Positions 27,563 through 37,868 are shown, counted from the first letter of the stretch. The stretch is 64,000 bases of DNA from Corynebacterium macginleyi (GCF_003688935.1 NZ_REGE01000002.1:248001-312000); one strand, 5' to 3'. Notes: a model not told the origin generated them from the letters alone. Numbers and translations: made by a program.

Positions 27563-28452
27563 TACTGTGCCTTACCTTCCGATTCATGCTCGCGTAAGTG
27601 AGCTATAAATGCCTTATCCGTCTTGCTCAATTCCACCTGGTCCAATAACTCGGGGCGGCGCCGCCAAGTACGTTCCAATGCTTGTTCTCGGCGCCACCTG
27701 TCTACCAGTCCATGGTTTCCAGAGGTCAACACCTCCGGCACCGCAAGCCCGCGCCACTCCCGCGGCTTGGTATAGCTCGGGCCCTCCAATAGGCCATCAG
27801 AAAATGAATCCTCCTCATGCGAGCGCTTATTGCCCAATACCCCCGGGATAAGACGGACGATAGCCTCTGCTATCACCAAAACCGCAACTTCCCCGCCAAT
27901 AAGGACGTAGTCCCCGATGGATACCTCCCGCACGCGGTAGCGCTTCTTCGCATCTTCGACCACGCGCTGGTCGATACCCTCGTAACGCCCACAAGCAAAA
28001 ACAATATGCTCCTCGGTGGACCATGCCCGCGCATCAGCTTGGGTAAACGGTGCCCCAGCAGGGGTGGGAACCAATAACAGTGGAAGGTCACCACCTTCGC
28101 TGTCGCCCTCTCGCTCGGCATTCGCAGCACCGGTGCTATACACCTGGGCTTCGACCCCTTCTAATTCATCGTGGCGCGGGCGGTTAAGGTGCGGCGAGGC
28201 GGAGGCGAGGGTGGGGGCGGTGGTCCCGAGGGAGACATCGTCAAGCGCGGGGCCCCATACCTCAGGCTTCATGACCATTCCTGGGCCGCCGCCAAAAGGC
28301 GAGTCATCGACTGATTTATGCGCATCCGTGGACCACTGCCGCAAATCGTGCACACTCACCTCAAGGCGACCCTGCTCGATGGCCTTACCTAAAAGAGCAT
28401 GGCGCAACGGCTGCAGGTATTCCGGAAATATGGTCACTACATCGAGCTTCAT
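27562..28452 (-). CDS. trmD: tRNA (guanine37-N1)-methyltransferase
   Basis: Methylates G37 of tRNAs reading CNN codons, preventing +1 frameshifts; a trefoil-knot SPOUT enzyme. The start ATG at 28452 (M-K-L-D-V-V-T-I-F-P-E-Y) overlaps the rimM stop by 4 bases, and an upstream in-frame extension is rejected. Motifs P-F-G-G-G-P-G-M-V-M-K-P, C-G-R-Y-E-G-I-D-Q-R-V and S-I-G-D-Y-V-L-I-G-G-E are complete. At 296 residues it is longer than E. coli TrmD, because of an insert of about 40 residues near 100-140. Confidence 0.96.
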   Translation of the reverse strand: MKLDVVTIFPEYLQPLRHALLGKAIEQGRLEVSVHDLRQWSTDAHKSVDDSPFGGGPGMVMKPEVWGPALDDVSLGTTAPTLASASPHLNRPRHDELEGVEAQVYSTGAANAEREGDSEGGDLPLLLVPTPAGAPFTQADARAWSTEEHIVFACGRYEGIDQRVVEDAKKRYRVREVSIGDYVLIGGEVAVLVIAEAIVRLIPGVLGNKRSHEEDSFSDGLLEGPSYTKPREWRGLAVPEVLTSGNHGLVDRWRREQALERTWRRRPELLDQVELSKTDKAFIAHLREHESEGKAQ

Positions 28453-28946
28453 AAATCCAACAGCCCTTCTGGGGGTTCGATGATGCACCTGCCGGCTTCC
28501 AAATCGACTTCCGGAACGATGGCATGAACGAAAGGCACCAGGGCGGAGCTGCCCGCGGTCAGCTCAACCTCCAAGAGATCTTGGCTAGGCCCGTGCACAA
28601 CGGAGGCAACGGAGCCGATGTCCACACCGTGGTGGATAACGCGCAGCCCTTCGAGCTCGTGATCATAAAAGCCTTCGTCATCGCCCTCTAAAGGGGCGGC
28701 AAAAAATTGAGTCCCCCGCAGACTATCCGCCTGCGTGCGATCTACAATTTCTTCGCATGTCACCAAAAGCCGCCCCTTGTGGCTGCGCACCGCAGAGATT
28801 GTCAGCTCGTGCTCCTTGCGGCCCTGCTTTCCCTGCAACTTTTCTCCCACCGCAAAGCGCACCTCAGGCTCATCCGTAGTGGGTTCTACCACTACTTCTC
28901 CCTTGATCCCATGCGACTTAATGACGCGCCCAATCATTAATTCCAT
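28449..28946 (-). CDS. rimM: 16S rRNA processing protein RimM
   Basis: Assists late 30S maturation, binding S19. It has 165 residues: the N-terminal beta-barrel domain with I-G-R-V-I-K-S-H-G-I-K-G-E-V, the linker L-R-G-T-Q-F-F-A and the C-terminal PRC-barrel-like domain ending L-V-P-F-V-x-A-I-V-P-E-V-D. It is translationally coupled to trmD. In this genome rpsP lies about 1 kb upstream, separated by a plus-strand cupin gene. Confidence 0.95.
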   Translation of the reverse strand: MELMIGRVIKSHGIKGEVVVEPTTDEPEVRFAVGEKLQGKQGRKEHELTISAVRSHKGRLLVTCEEIVDRTQADSLRGTQFFAAPLEGDDEGFYDHELEGLRVIHHGVDIGSVASVVHGPSQDLLEVELTAGSSALVPFVHAIVPEVDLEAGRCIIEPPEGLLDL

Positions 28947-29032
28947 GGCGCAGAGTTTACCGCATGCACCCGGTTATCTTTATCTCCTACCGCGTTGCTC
29001 ACAATCCCGCCGCTAGGCATTACGCTTGAGGT

Positions 29033-29458
29033 ATGAACGACTCACCCACCTTTTCTTCAGAGCTACGTGGTACGCGTCAGGAGGGTCCGGACTCGCCCTT
29101 AACCGACCTTGACCTAGTAGCGCTGGCCCCTCCCACCGACCCCCAACGCCAGCGCCCTGGAGTCAGACGGGTCTTCAAAGGTGATCGCGCAAATCTCATC
29201 CTTTTTAGTTTTTCCCCTGGCCAAACCTTGCCGGATCACAAGGCCGCTCACCCCATTACCGTGCAGGTGATACGCGGCGAAGTGCTATTCACCTGCGGGG
29301 AGAAAACAGTCAGACTAATCCCGGGTACCATGGTGCACTTGCCGGCATACCACGTACATAGCGTTGCCGCGCCCCTACCGGTTATGGATTCGGATTCACC
29401 TGCACAGCAGGCGGACATGCAGCCTGCACTTATGCTGTTAACGATGCTGACGGGCTGA
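29033..29458 (+). CDS. Small cupin-domain protein
   Basis: A 141-residue protein with one cupin-2 barrel: F-S-P-G-Q-T-L-P-D-H-K-A, then V-I-R-G-E-V-L-F and P-G-T-M-V-H-L-P-A-Y-H-V-H-S-V. Metal-ligand positions H-x(n)-H are partly present. Such proteins bind small ligands or metals; the substrate cannot be told. It lies alone on the plus strand, inserted between rimM and rpsP, divergent from rimM with an 86-base shared promoter region. Confidence 0.82.
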   Translation: MNDSPTFSSELRGTRQEGPDSPLTDLDLVALAPPTDPQRQRPGVRRVFKGDRANLILFSFSPGQTLPDHKAAHPITVQVIRGEVLFTCGEKTVRLIPGTMVHLPAYHVHSVAAPLPVMDSDSPAQQADMQPALMLLTMLTG

Positions 29459-29801
29459 TCAACATAGACCCCTGTGAGGAAAATTAAAGAAAAGCCACAA
29501 GACTATTAGCATTCGCGCCAGCACCCGCGCAGGCCTTAGGCCAAACACCAAATAAGTAATACTTTCTGCACAATAGCCTGCCTTCCTGGTCCACCGTCCA
29601 TGGCTGTACCATGCATGCCATTAAAAGTCCCTATCCGAACTTCCGCAGGCGGACATCCATAACTTTTCAAGCCCGTGGTCACAGGCTGCCTGCGTGGGGT
29701 GAATTTTGAATATCCGGGCGATGCGTAAGGCGATTGGCTCGAATCGTGGCCGCGCGGTGAAAAAGCGCTAGGCACTAGGATTCAGGCAGTAGCCAAGCAG
29801 G
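29459..29801. other. Intergenic region, nothing recognised
   Basis: About 340 bases between the cupin gene and the rpsP terminator. Short open frames on both strands lack starts or resemblance. A 6-bp inverted repeat GCAGGC/GCCTGC flanks about 45 bases near 29645-29695. A T-loop-like patch at 29730-29745 does not extend to a tRNA. It may be the decayed remains of an inserted gene. Confidence 0.35.
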
Positions 29802-29854
29802 AAAAATCCCCCACTCGGCATCGCACACAAATGAAACGATGACCGAAGGGGGAT
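29801..29854 (-). terminator. Terminator after rpsP
   Basis: ATCCCCC/GGGGGAT arms (29806-29812 with 29848-29854) have inner CGG/CCG and CATCG/CGATG stems, followed on the minus strand by TTTTTCC. It is a strong terminator. Confidence 0.9.
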
Positions 29855-29906
29855 GAAGTTTATGCACAGCGTTCTTCTCAGTAGAGAGCGCTGGAGACGG
29901 GCCAGA

Positions 29907-30395
29907 TTACTCTGCGGACTCCTCAGAAGCTTCTGCCTCGCCGGCAGCAGCAGCGGCAGCCTCAGCTGCAGCAGCCTCTTCAGCTTCCTTCTTCTTCTTT
30001 GCTTCCTGCTTAGCCTTCTTCTTTTCGGTAATGGCCTCGATAGTTGGGCCGTTATTAGCCTCAGCCAATGCCTCGTTGAAGATCTCCAGCTTGGATTTCT
30101 TCTCCTCAGCAACCCTCAAGGTGCCTTCTGCACCAGGCAGTCCCTTGTACTTCTGCCAGTCACCGGTTACCTTCAGCAGTGCCAAGACAGGTTCAGTGGG
30201 CTGCGCACCAACGGACAGCCAGTACTGTGCGCGCTCCGAGTCGATCTTGATAAGGGAAGGCTCTTCCTTCGGATGGTAGATGCCAATGTTCTCGATAACC
30301 TTGCCACTGCGGCGGGTACGAGCATCTGCGATCACTACGCGGTATTCAGCGACGCGAATCTTACCTACGCGCTGCAGTTTAATTTTGACAGCCAT
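29907..30395 (-). CDS. rpsP: 30S ribosomal protein S16
   Basis: Small-subunit assembly protein. The start ATG at 30395 ([11 protein letters not shown]) follows GGAG at 8 bases. The first 90 residues are standard S16 (Y-R-V-V-V-A-D-A-like [16 protein letters not shown]-x-Y-H-P). The protein then continues with an Ala/Glu/Lys-rich tail of about 70 residues, a low-complexity extension seen in actinobacterial S16. Its own terminator shows a separate unit from trmD. Confidence 0.96.
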   Translation of the reverse strand: MAVKIKLQRVGKIRVAEYRVVIADARTRRSGKVIENIGIYHPKEEPSLIKIDSERAQYWLSVGAQPTEPVLALLKVTGDWQKYKGLPGAEGTLRVAEEKKSKLEIFNEALAEANNGPTIEAITEKKKAKQEAKKKKEAEEAAAAEAAAAAAGEAEASEESAE

Positions 30396-30753
30396 GATGG
30401 CTCCTTTTCTAGTCACTGGGCAGTTCAGACGCATGCTTTTTAGCACGCCGGTTCAACCCTTGGATTTTATCTGCGCGTGACGTACCGGCCGACCGTAGAC
30501 GGAAACGGTGTTACGCAGAATGAAACATCTCATTATCACCAGCAGTTCGCACTGCTGCGATAACCTAATCCACTTTAGCGCGTGCCGGCATTATTCTAAA
30601 ATCTTCACTTCCCCTCCCCGCTGCCTAGGCCCGTTATGCTTCTGAGACCTTTAGGGAGTACCCTTGTGAGCCGGACGTACACCTTCGCCCTAGAAGGCTC
30701 GCGAGTAAGCCGAGTTTGTTTTCCCCATGAACAAGCACACGAAATGACGTTTT
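30396..30753. other. Divergent promoter region of rpsP and the acyltransferase gene
   Basis: 358 bases without a gene. A small perfect hairpin (CAGCAGT-TCGC-ACTGCTG, 30540-30557) lies on the rpsP side. Nothing else could be assigned; no known S16 leader or riboswitch was recognised. Confidence 0.35.
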
Positions 30754-33021
30754 ATGCCAAAAGATTCTCCACGCAACTTTCGATACCGCTATGACCTTGA
30801 TGGTCTGCGCGGAATCGCAATTGGCCTCGTAGTTATCTACCACGTCTTCGTAGGTCGTGTCTCTGGGGGCGTGGATGTCTTCTTACTGCTTTCCGGTTAC
30901 TTCTTCTTAGGCTCACAGCTGCGCTATGCCAGCAAGCCCAACGCATCCTTGAACCCGTGGTGGCCCATCTGGCGCACACTGCGCCGCTTGGTGCCAAGCC
31001 TCGTAGTAGTCATCGGTGTGACGTATATTTTGGTGCGCCTTTTCACGCCACAACTCATGCACACTGCATTTACCCAGCAAATCACGGCAACAGTGCTGTA
31101 CTACCAGAACTGGGAGTTGTCCCGCCAAAACGCCGACTACACTGCGGCCGCCGCCGATACATCCCCGCTGCAGCACATGTGGTCAATGTCCGTGCAAGGC
31201 CAGTTCTACCTCATGGGCATTGCCCTCGCCCTCATCCTTGCTGCGATAATGAAGCTGCGCCCGCAGCAATCTTCTCTGCGCCCAGTCCCTTTCCCCACGG
31301 TCAACCACATCGCCGGCCCGATTCTCATCGTGGTAACCGTCGCCTCCTTTGCCTACGCCTCGCGCCATGGGCTGCACGGAACGCCGGAGAACTACTATTC
31401 CACATGGTCGCGCGCCTGGGAGCTGACCCTTGGTGCGGTTCTAGCCATCTACGGCTCCGCGTGGAAGATTCCTGCCCGCTTTTATGACTTATTTACCGGC
31501 CTTGGTCTTTTCATGGTTGTCTCTACCGGTGCCCTCATCGCAGAGACCACCTCCTACCCAGGCCCGCTGTCGCTTTTGCCCCTGGGCGGTGCCGTGCTTA
31601 TCATTTTGGGCGGCGGCGGCACGATTTCTAAGGCCATGGCTTCTGCCAAGGCACGCTGGCTCGGCGAGGTGGCCTACCCGCTGTATTTATGGCACTGGCC
31701 TCTGCTCATTGTGTCCACCTCGTATTTGGGCCAGCAGACCCCGCCATGGTGGCTAGGCATCATTATTATTGTCATTTCCCTGCTGCTTGCGGATATCACA
31801 CATCGATTCATCGAGCGCCCTCTCCGCCAGCACCGCAAGCGACCCTTGGAAGAGGATCTTCCGACACACAAGGCCTTCTCTAGTTTGTCTACCCGTGCCG
31901 GGGCCGGTCGAGCCATCGGCGGTGTCCTGGTCGGCAGCTGCGTGACGGCGCTGCTTCTCATTCAGCCCCTGTGGCTGCGGGCCCTCAATATCGCTGACGC
32001 GGAGATACTCAACCCCAAGAAGTATCCCGGCGCCACCACATTCCTCGATGACATCACCCCTCCAGGCGGCGTAGAAATCAAACCAGATCCCGTCGTGGCC
32101 AGAAGCATCCAGTCGCCGGTTGCTGCGAATTGGTGTTTCGTACCCGATAGCCAACCTGCCGATTTCTTCTTTGAAACGCGCAAGGACGGCAAGACGCCAT
32201 GTATTTTCGGCGATACCAGCTCCGACACAGAAGTATATTTGGTGGGAGGGTCCCACGCAGAGCAGTATTCTTCTGCCCTCGATCGTCTAGGGCGCGAAAT
32301 GGGATTTAAGCTCGTTCCCCTCTTGCGCCAAGGCTGCCCCATCGAGCTTGGCGATGACGTCACGGTCAGCCCGGAATGCGCCGAATGGGGAGAGCTAGTC
32401 ATGGACCGCATCGCCAGGGCCGACCCGGCAGTAGTCATCTCCAATACCACCCGCCCGCAAAATAAATATGGGCATGGCCCTGACGCGGTACCTGCCGGCT
32501 ACAAAGCATTCTGGGACGAACTATCCAAGCGCGATATCCCCTTCCTGGGTTTCCGCGATAACCCGTGGGGATTCGATAAGGACGGGAAACCGCGCGAATT
32601 CGATGAGTGCTACGTCGCCAAAGAGGATGCCGATGGTTGCGGTATGCGTGTTGAACAAGTCTATCGGCCTTATGATCCAGGTGCGGTAGTCCTATCACAA
32701 TACGAGAATATGTTGTCGCTCGATACCGCGCCGTGGTTCTGCGACGCTGATGGGGATTGCCCCGTCATCATTGGCAACACCATGGTCTACCGCGATATGC
32801 ACCACATCACCAACGCCTTTGTAGATTCCGCAATGCCGATGATTCGAGAAGCTCTCACGCCCTTCTTGAACGGCGAAAAAGTCCAGCAAGAGGCGCCAAA
32901 AATCTCCCCTGAAGAAGCGAAAGCAGCGCTAAAGGAATCTCCAGCCGCCCCCACTACCGGTAGCCCGCGAGGAGCAAACCCGGTGCCGTACCCCAATACC
33001 CCAGAAAACGACCCGGTATGA
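30754..33021 (+). CDS. OatA-like membrane acyltransferase with SGNH domain
   Basis: Transfers acyl (often acetyl) groups from the cytoplasm to envelope glycans or lipids. The 755-residue protein has an acyltransferase-3 domain with about ten helices (to about 395), beginning Y-R-Y-D-L-D-G-L-R-G-I-A and containing a catalytic-type V-I-Y-H-V. An extracytoplasmic SGNH domain follows, with V-G-G-S-H-A-E-Q-Y for the nucleophile and D-M-H-H-I for the Asp-His pair, then a Pro-rich tail. The target (peptidoglycan, arabinogalactan or mycolate) cannot be told. It is a single gene between rpsP and ffh. Confidence 0.92.
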   Translation: MPKDSPRNFRYRYDLDGLRGIAIGLVVIYHVFVGRVSGGVDVFLLLSGYFFLGSQLRYASKPNASLNPWWPIWRTLRRLVPSLVVVIGVTYILVRLFTPQLMHTAFTQQITATVLYYQNWELSRQNADYTAAAADTSPLQHMWSMSVQGQFYLMGIALALILAAIMKLRPQQSSLRPVPFPTVNHIAGPILIVVTVASFAYASRHGLHGTPENYYSTWSRAWELTLGAVLAIYGSAWKIPARFYDLFTGLGLFMVVSTGALIAETTSYPGPLSLLPLGGAVLIILGGGGTISKAMASAKARWLGEVAYPLYLWHWPLLIVSTSYLGQQTPPWWLGIIIIVISLLLADITHRFIERPLRQHRKRPLEEDLPTHKAFSSLSTRAGAGRAIGGVLVGSCVTALLLIQPLWLRALNIADAEILNPKKYPGATTFLDDITPPGGVEIKPDPVVARSIQSPVAANWCFVPDSQPADFFFETRKDGKTPCIFGDTSSDTEVYLVGGSHAEQYSSALDRLGREMGFKLVPLLRQGCPIELGDDVTVSPECAEWGELVMDRIARADPAVVISNTTRPQNKYGHGPDAVPAGYKAFWDELSKRDIPFLGFRDNPWGFDKDGKPREFDECYVAKEDADGCGMRVEQVYRPYDPGAVVLSQYENMLSLDTAPWFCDADGDCPVIIGNTMVYRDMHHITNAFVDSAMPMIREALTPFLNGEKVQQEAPKISPEEAKAALKESPAAPTTGSPRGANPVPYPNTPENDPV

Positions 33022-33044
33022 CGGTGTACTCACAACGACAGGAA

Positions 33045-33086
33045 AAGGTGGCCCATTACAGCACAGGTAATGGGCCACCTTCGATT
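33045..33086. terminator. Bidirectional terminator between the acyltransferase and ffh
   Basis: A perfect 15-bp stem (33045-33059 with 33067-33081) with a 7-base loop. It is flanked by CGATTT on the plus side and TTTTCC on the minus side, and serves two convergent genes. Confidence 0.85.
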
Positions 33087-33101
33087 TAAAACTCTGGTCG
33101 G

Positions 33102-34742
33102 CTACTTTTTCCCCTTGCCAAAGTTGAGGTTATCGAGGTCGATATCCCCCATACCTTTGGGCATCGTGGGCATACCGGGAATCTTTCCACCGGTACCGAG
33201 GCGACCGCCGCCGGGGCCACCCAGTTGCTGCTGCAGCTGCTGTAGTTCTTCCATTCCTGGCATACCGCCTGCCATTCCCGGGATAGCGCCCGGCATCTGG
33301 GGGCCGCGGTTGCCACCGCCGCCTTTACGCTTCTTGCGCTTGCCATTTTTGCCTTTGCGCCCCTTGGGCTTTTTCTTGGTGGCAGAACGCCCGCCACCAC
33401 CCATGCCAAACTGGCCGGCCATCTTGGACATCATCTTCTTGGCTTGGTTGAAGCGCTCAATGAGCTGGTTGACCTCGGACGTGCTTACACCGGAACCATT
33501 GGCGATGCGCTTACGACGCGACGCGTTCAAAATCTTCGGGTTTTCGCGCTCCTCTGGGGTCATACCGCGAATGATGGCCTGGATACGATCTAACTGCTTT
33601 TCATCTACCATGGCGGCCATTTCATTCATCTGCTTGCCGCCAGGCATCATCTTCAGCAGGTTGCCAATCGGCCCCATCTTGCGAATCATCAACATCTGGT
33701 CAAGAAAGTCATTCAGCGTGAGCTCACCGGAGCCCAGCTTGGCGGCTGCTTCTTCAGCTTTCTGGTGATCCAGAGTGGCTTCCGCCTGCTCAATCAGGGA
33801 GAGCAAGTCACCCATGCCCAGGATCCGGCTGGACATACGCTCTGGGTGGAAGACATCGAAATCATCAAGCTTCTCACCGGTGGAGGCATATAAAATCGGC
33901 TTGCCTGTCACTTCCCGAATGGACAACGCTGCACCACCGCGGGCGTCACCATCCAGCTTCGTGAGAACCACGCCAGTAAAATCCACGCCATCGCGGAAAG
34001 CCTCCGCCGTTTGCACGGCGTCCTGTCCAATCATGGAGTCAATGACGAATAAGACTTCATCCGGGTCTACGGCATCGCGTATATTGCGCGCCTGCGTCAT
34101 TAGGGTTTCATCAATGCCCAGGCGGCCGGCGGTATCGATGATAACCACATCGTGTTGCTTTTGCTGTGCCTCAGCGATACCGCGCTTGGCGACGTCCACC
34201 GGATCCCCATGCGAGGTACCCATCTCGTGGTCATTGGAATCCAGGGAAGTACCCGGGTCCGGGGCGAAAGTCGGGACATTCGCGCGCTCGCCGACGATCT
34301 GCAACTGCTGCACAGCTCCTGGGCGTTGCAAATCACAGGCCACCAGAATGGGCGTGTGCCCTTTTTTCTGGAGGTGGCTGGCCAGTTTGCCGGCCAAAGT
34401 GGTTTTACCGGCACCCTGCAGACCAGCCAGCATAATGACAGTTGGTGGTTTTTTGGCCAAGTTTAACCGGCGAGTTTCCCCGCCGAGGATCTCGATGAGC
34501 TCCTCATTGACAATCTTGACTACTTGTTGGGCGGGGTTGAGCGCCTCAGATACTTCCGCGCCGCGGGCGCGTTCCTTAATGCGCTTGATAAACCCGCGCA
34601 CCACCGTCAGAGAAACGTCAGCTTCGAGCAATGCCAAACGAATCTCACGAGTCGTGGCGTTGATATCCGCCTCAGTTAATTTGCCCTTGCCGCGCAAGCC
34701 CGCCAGGGCTGACTGCAGGCGGTCTGATAGTGAGTCAAACAC
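33102..34742 (-). CDS. ffh: Signal recognition particle protein Ffh
   Basis: GTPase that binds 4.5S RNA and signal sequences and delivers ribosomes to FtsY. The N domain is followed by G-domain motifs G-L-Q-G-A-G-K-T-T, D-T-A-G-R-L and T-K-L-D-G-D-A-R-G-G. The methionine-rich M domain (about 330-450) is followed by a Gly/Met/Lys-rich tail to residue 546. The start is a GTG with GGGAG about 10 bases upstream. Downstream of glnD. Confidence 0.97.
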   Translation of the reverse strand: MFDSLSDRLQSALAGLRGKGKLTEADINATTREIRLALLEADVSLTVVRGFIKRIKERARGAEVSEALNPAQQVVKIVNEELIEILGGETRRLNLAKKPPTVIMLAGLQGAGKTTLAGKLASHLQKKGHTPILVACDLQRPGAVQQLQIVGERANVPTFAPDPGTSLDSNDHEMGTSHGDPVDVAKRGIAEAQQKQHDVVIIDTAGRLGIDETLMTQARNIRDAVDPDEVLFVIDSMIGQDAVQTAEAFRDGVDFTGVVLTKLDGDARGGAALSIREVTGKPILYASTGEKLDDFDVFHPERMSSRILGMGDLLSLIEQAEATLDHQKAEEAAAKLGSGELTLNDFLDQMLMIRKMGPIGNLLKMMPGGKQMNEMAAMVDEKQLDRIQAIIRGMTPEERENPKILNASRRKRIANGSGVSTSEVNQLIERFNQAKKMMSKMAGQFGMGGGGRSATKKKPKGRKGKNGKRKKRKGGGGNRGPQMPGAIPGMAGGMPGMEELQQLQQQLGGPGGGRLGTGGKIPGMPTMPKGMGDIDLDNLNFGKGKK

Positions 34743-34793
34743 TACGGATGCGCTCCCTTAATTTAAATCGATCTAAAGTTCAATTACTCAATC

Positions 34794-36932
34794 CTAGTCC
34801 CTAGCCAGCGCCCTGGTCACATTCCCCACCACCTGGGCGCGAGAAACCAACGCCCCGAAGAAAACGTGCACAATCATCGTGGCCCCCAGAATCTCATGTC
34901 GCAGCCACATAAACTCCGGCAACGCCTCCACCAAATAGCCCAACGCGCCTATTCTTTCCACGGTGCGAATCTCCAAAATTCCACCCACATTAAAGGCTGC
35001 CGTGGTGGGCTCACCTGCGATAGCGGGAAACTCTGTGTACGTGCGCGAATTATAGGACTGGATAAACCGGTCCGGTTCTGCGACCTCTGTGAGGTTTTTT
35101 TGGACTGTGCGAATGTCAAACTCCGCCTGATAATCACCAGCACCACCGCGTACACAATTGGCCCGCACAATAGTCCACCCCAGGGCAGCTATCAGGGCAA
35201 AAATGCGTTTAAATTCTGCCTTGTTGGCACCGGACCAGCTTACGGTGGCCACTTCCTCCTGCCAATCAACCACGAGCCCTACCCCATAATCTTCCCGGGG
35301 AACGTGGACCAAGGGCCGAGTAACTATGCGTGGCTTATTTGCCTCAAGGGCGCGGGCCACGATCAGGGCCTGCGCCTGTGCAGTACGGGTGGACCACATT
35401 CCGGGGCCCGTTGATAAGGCATCCGCCTTAGATAAAGTCGCAAGCAGCGAAATGATCAATTGGTCATACTGGCACGCATCTAGTAGGGCATCACGTGCGG
35501 AATCCGATCTTGGATCCATACTCGCCGCCAATCGCGCTAAGGTGGTGTGTTCTGCTACCACGGTTTGCACGCGCGATATATCTGCAAGATTAAAACGCAT
35601 GCGCGCGGCTTGTTGTGCTACCAATTCAGCCCCCACTTGTGCATGCGGGCGGTCGTAACCCTTGCCTAAATCGTGATATAAAGCGGCCAAAAGGAGGAGA
35701 TCCGGGCGGGCCACCGAAGTCCGCACTTCGGCGCACCGCGTCACGGTGGCAACCAGGTGATAATCCACGGAATGCAGGTGAGTTCGTTCTCTGGGTAATA
35801 ATCCGCGCACATGATTCCATTCCGGAACCAAGCGCTCCCATAGGCCGTAGCGATCCAGCTCAGCAATCACCCGTGGAGTGTTGTCCGGCGAAGACAAAAT
35901 GGCAAAAAAATCATCTACGGCCGCCCGCGGCCACCGCTGCGGTGGGGGTGGAAGCTCCTGCAACGCCCGCCACGTCGCCATTGATACGGAATATCCCGTC
36001 CGCGCCGCGGCCGCCGCCACGCGGGTCAACAACCAGGGATCTTCGGAATTGAAAGTGCGGGGCAAGGAGATAACGGCGCCATCTGTTACGACATCCACAT
36101 CAAGGGGACGCCGCACGCGGCCCCTCCCCCGGTGCACCCCACCGCCACGACTACCCAAAATGCCGCGGGCAGTGGCCAAACTGCGCTCTACCGCCTCATC
36201 GATACCGGAAGCCGCACTAACTAACGCAGCCGTTACCTCATAGCGGCTGCTAAAACCCAATTCTTCCGCCACGTCTGCGGCAAAATCCGGGTCCAAAATA
36301 TCGCGGTGCCGGCGAGCTTTTACGTGCAAGAGGGTCCGTACATCGAGTAATAAGCGCCGTTGTTCATCCAGCGCGGGCAGATCACACAGGTTGCCTAAAG
36401 CTAAAGCGCGCAGGAGCTGAATATCTCGCAGTCCCCCACGTCCATTTTTCAGGTCTGGGTTGGTCATGGTGGCGACGGCGCCAGAGCGGTTCCAGCGCGC
36501 GATGGCGTTATCGACGAAGCTATCAAAGCCTCGCTGCAGCTGGCGCCGCCATGCATGCAGGAGCCGCTGACGGGCCTCATCAACAAGCGGTTTCTCGCCC
36601 GCGATATAAGTTAGATCTAGCTGTGCAAAGCCGGCCGAAGTGTCCTCCAGAGCAATCTCGGCGCACTCCTGCGGGGTACGCAGAGCAAAGTCCAAGCGAT
36701 ATTTGGCATCCCACACCGGATACCACAAGTCCTCTAGCAAACCAGAATCTGGCTCGTTGTTCTCTGGGATGATTAATATAACATCCAGATCGGAATACGG
36801 AGTCATCTCCTGTCTAGCCAAAGAGCCGGTTGCAGCTAGCGCCGTGTGCGGCGGCAAGTCCAAAGCCTTGAGGACCCGCACCGCCGCGGCATAGGCTTCA
36901 CTACGAAGAGCGGATGCCCCCACTATTTTCAT
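34794..36932 (-). CDS. glnD: PII uridylyl/adenylyltransferase GlnD
   Basis: Nitrogen-sensing enzyme that nucleotidylates the PII protein; in Corynebacterium glutamicum it adenylylates GlnK under nitrogen limitation. The 712-residue protein has the nucleotidyltransferase motif G-S-L-A-R-Q-E followed by S-D-L-D-V, an HD domain (L-Y-H-D-L-G-K-G) and C-terminal ACT-like repeats (W-T-I-V-R-A-N and a second near 660-700). Its ATG directly follows the glnK stop with no gap. It is about 100-150 residues shorter than E. coli GlnD, usual for this genus. Confidence 0.95.
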   Translation of the reverse strand: MKIVGASALRSEAYAAAVRVLKALDLPPHTALAATGSLARQEMTPYSDLDVILIIPENNEPDSGLLEDLWYPVWDAKYRLDFALRTPQECAEIALEDTSAGFAQLDLTYIAGEKPLVDEARQRLLHAWRRQLQRGFDSFVDNAIARWNRSGAVATMTNPDLKNGRGGLRDIQLLRALALGNLCDLPALDEQRRLLLDVRTLLHVKARRHRDILDPDFAADVAEELGFSSRYEVTAALVSAASGIDEAVERSLATARGILGSRGGGVHRGRGRVRRPLDVDVVTDGAVISLPRTFNSEDPWLLTRVAAAAARTGYSVSMATWRALQELPPPPQRWPRAAVDDFFAILSSPDNTPRVIAELDRYGLWERLVPEWNHVRGLLPRERTHLHSVDYHLVATVTRCAEVRTSVARPDLLLLAALYHDLGKGYDRPHAQVGAELVAQQAARMRFNLADISRVQTVVAEHTTLARLAASMDPRSDSARDALLDACQYDQLIISLLATLSKADALSTGPGMWSTRTAQAQALIVARALEANKPRIVTRPLVHVPREDYGVGLVVDWQEEVATVSWSGANKAEFKRIFALIAALGWTIVRANCVRGGAGDYQAEFDIRTVQKNLTEVAEPDRFIQSYNSRTYTEFPAIAGEPTTAAFNVGGILEIRTVERIGALGYLVEALPEFMWLRHEILGATMIVHVFFGALVSRAQVVGNVTRALARD

Positions 36933-37271
<339 letters not shown>

Positions 37272-37496
37272 TTAATCCTCCTACGGAAAAGGTCATTCAG
37301 CAGCCAATTGTGGTGCGGATATGCTGCGTCCTAGTCTAGCCCCAGCCAAATAGAACGTGCGCGCACTACGGCGGCAATCGGTATATTACGGGCGGATCCG
37401 CTGCAGTCGCGTTGTCCGCTGCGTAAAAGAAACACGGGCCACACTCCATCCGTGAAGGAGGTGCAAACCCGCGTTTCAAAATAGGTAAAGAACACC

Positions 37497-37865
37497 CTAA
37501 ATTTCGTCTTCATCAGCGTAAACGGTCTGAATTTCCTCATTATTGTGTTGGGCATGTTTGACGTCAGTTACCGCAACGCCATAGATGGAACGCCCCAGGT
37601 AAAACGAGCCCACCGCGCCAATAATCCAGACGCCAAAGAAGGCGAAAAATCCCTTGATAAGAAGGCCCAGTGAAAAACCGTCCTGTCCAAAATCCACTAC
37701 TAGCTTGGCGACGATAATAAGCGGCACCGCCAAACCCACGGTCGGGCCCATCAAGTTGGCGCGGGTCAAGGCATCCGGCGCACGCCACAAGGAGACCACG
37801 GTGGCCACGACAAGGATGGTGGCCACGATGAGCAGTACCGAAGCAATAATTTCGTACACAGCCAT
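37497..37865 (-). CDS. mrpG: Mrp antiporter subunit G
   Basis: Small membrane subunit of the multi-protein Na+(K+)/H+ antiporter. The 122 residues have three hydrophobic helices (about 5-25, 40-60, 70-90) and an acidic tail. It resembles MrpG/MnhG by position (last in the operon) and by size. It starts 3 bases after mrpF. It is needed for complex assembly in other bacteria. Confidence 0.82.
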   Translation of the reverse strand: MAVYEIIASVLLIVATILVVATVVSLWRAPDALTRANLMGPTVGLAVPLIIVAKLVVDFGQDGFSLGLLIKGFFAFFGVWIIGAVGSFYLGRSIYGVAVTDVKHAQHNNEEIQTVYADEDEI

Positions 37866-37868
37866 GGC

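Noticed and set aside
29725-29760. T-loop-like sequence suggesting a tRNA
   Set aside because: No acceptor, D or anticodon stems could be built around it on either strand.
33070-33768. Pro-rich plus-strand open frame opposite the ffh 3' end
   Set aside because: The Pro-rich translation is the complement of the Gly/Met/Lys-rich tail of Ffh; it also overlaps the terminator.
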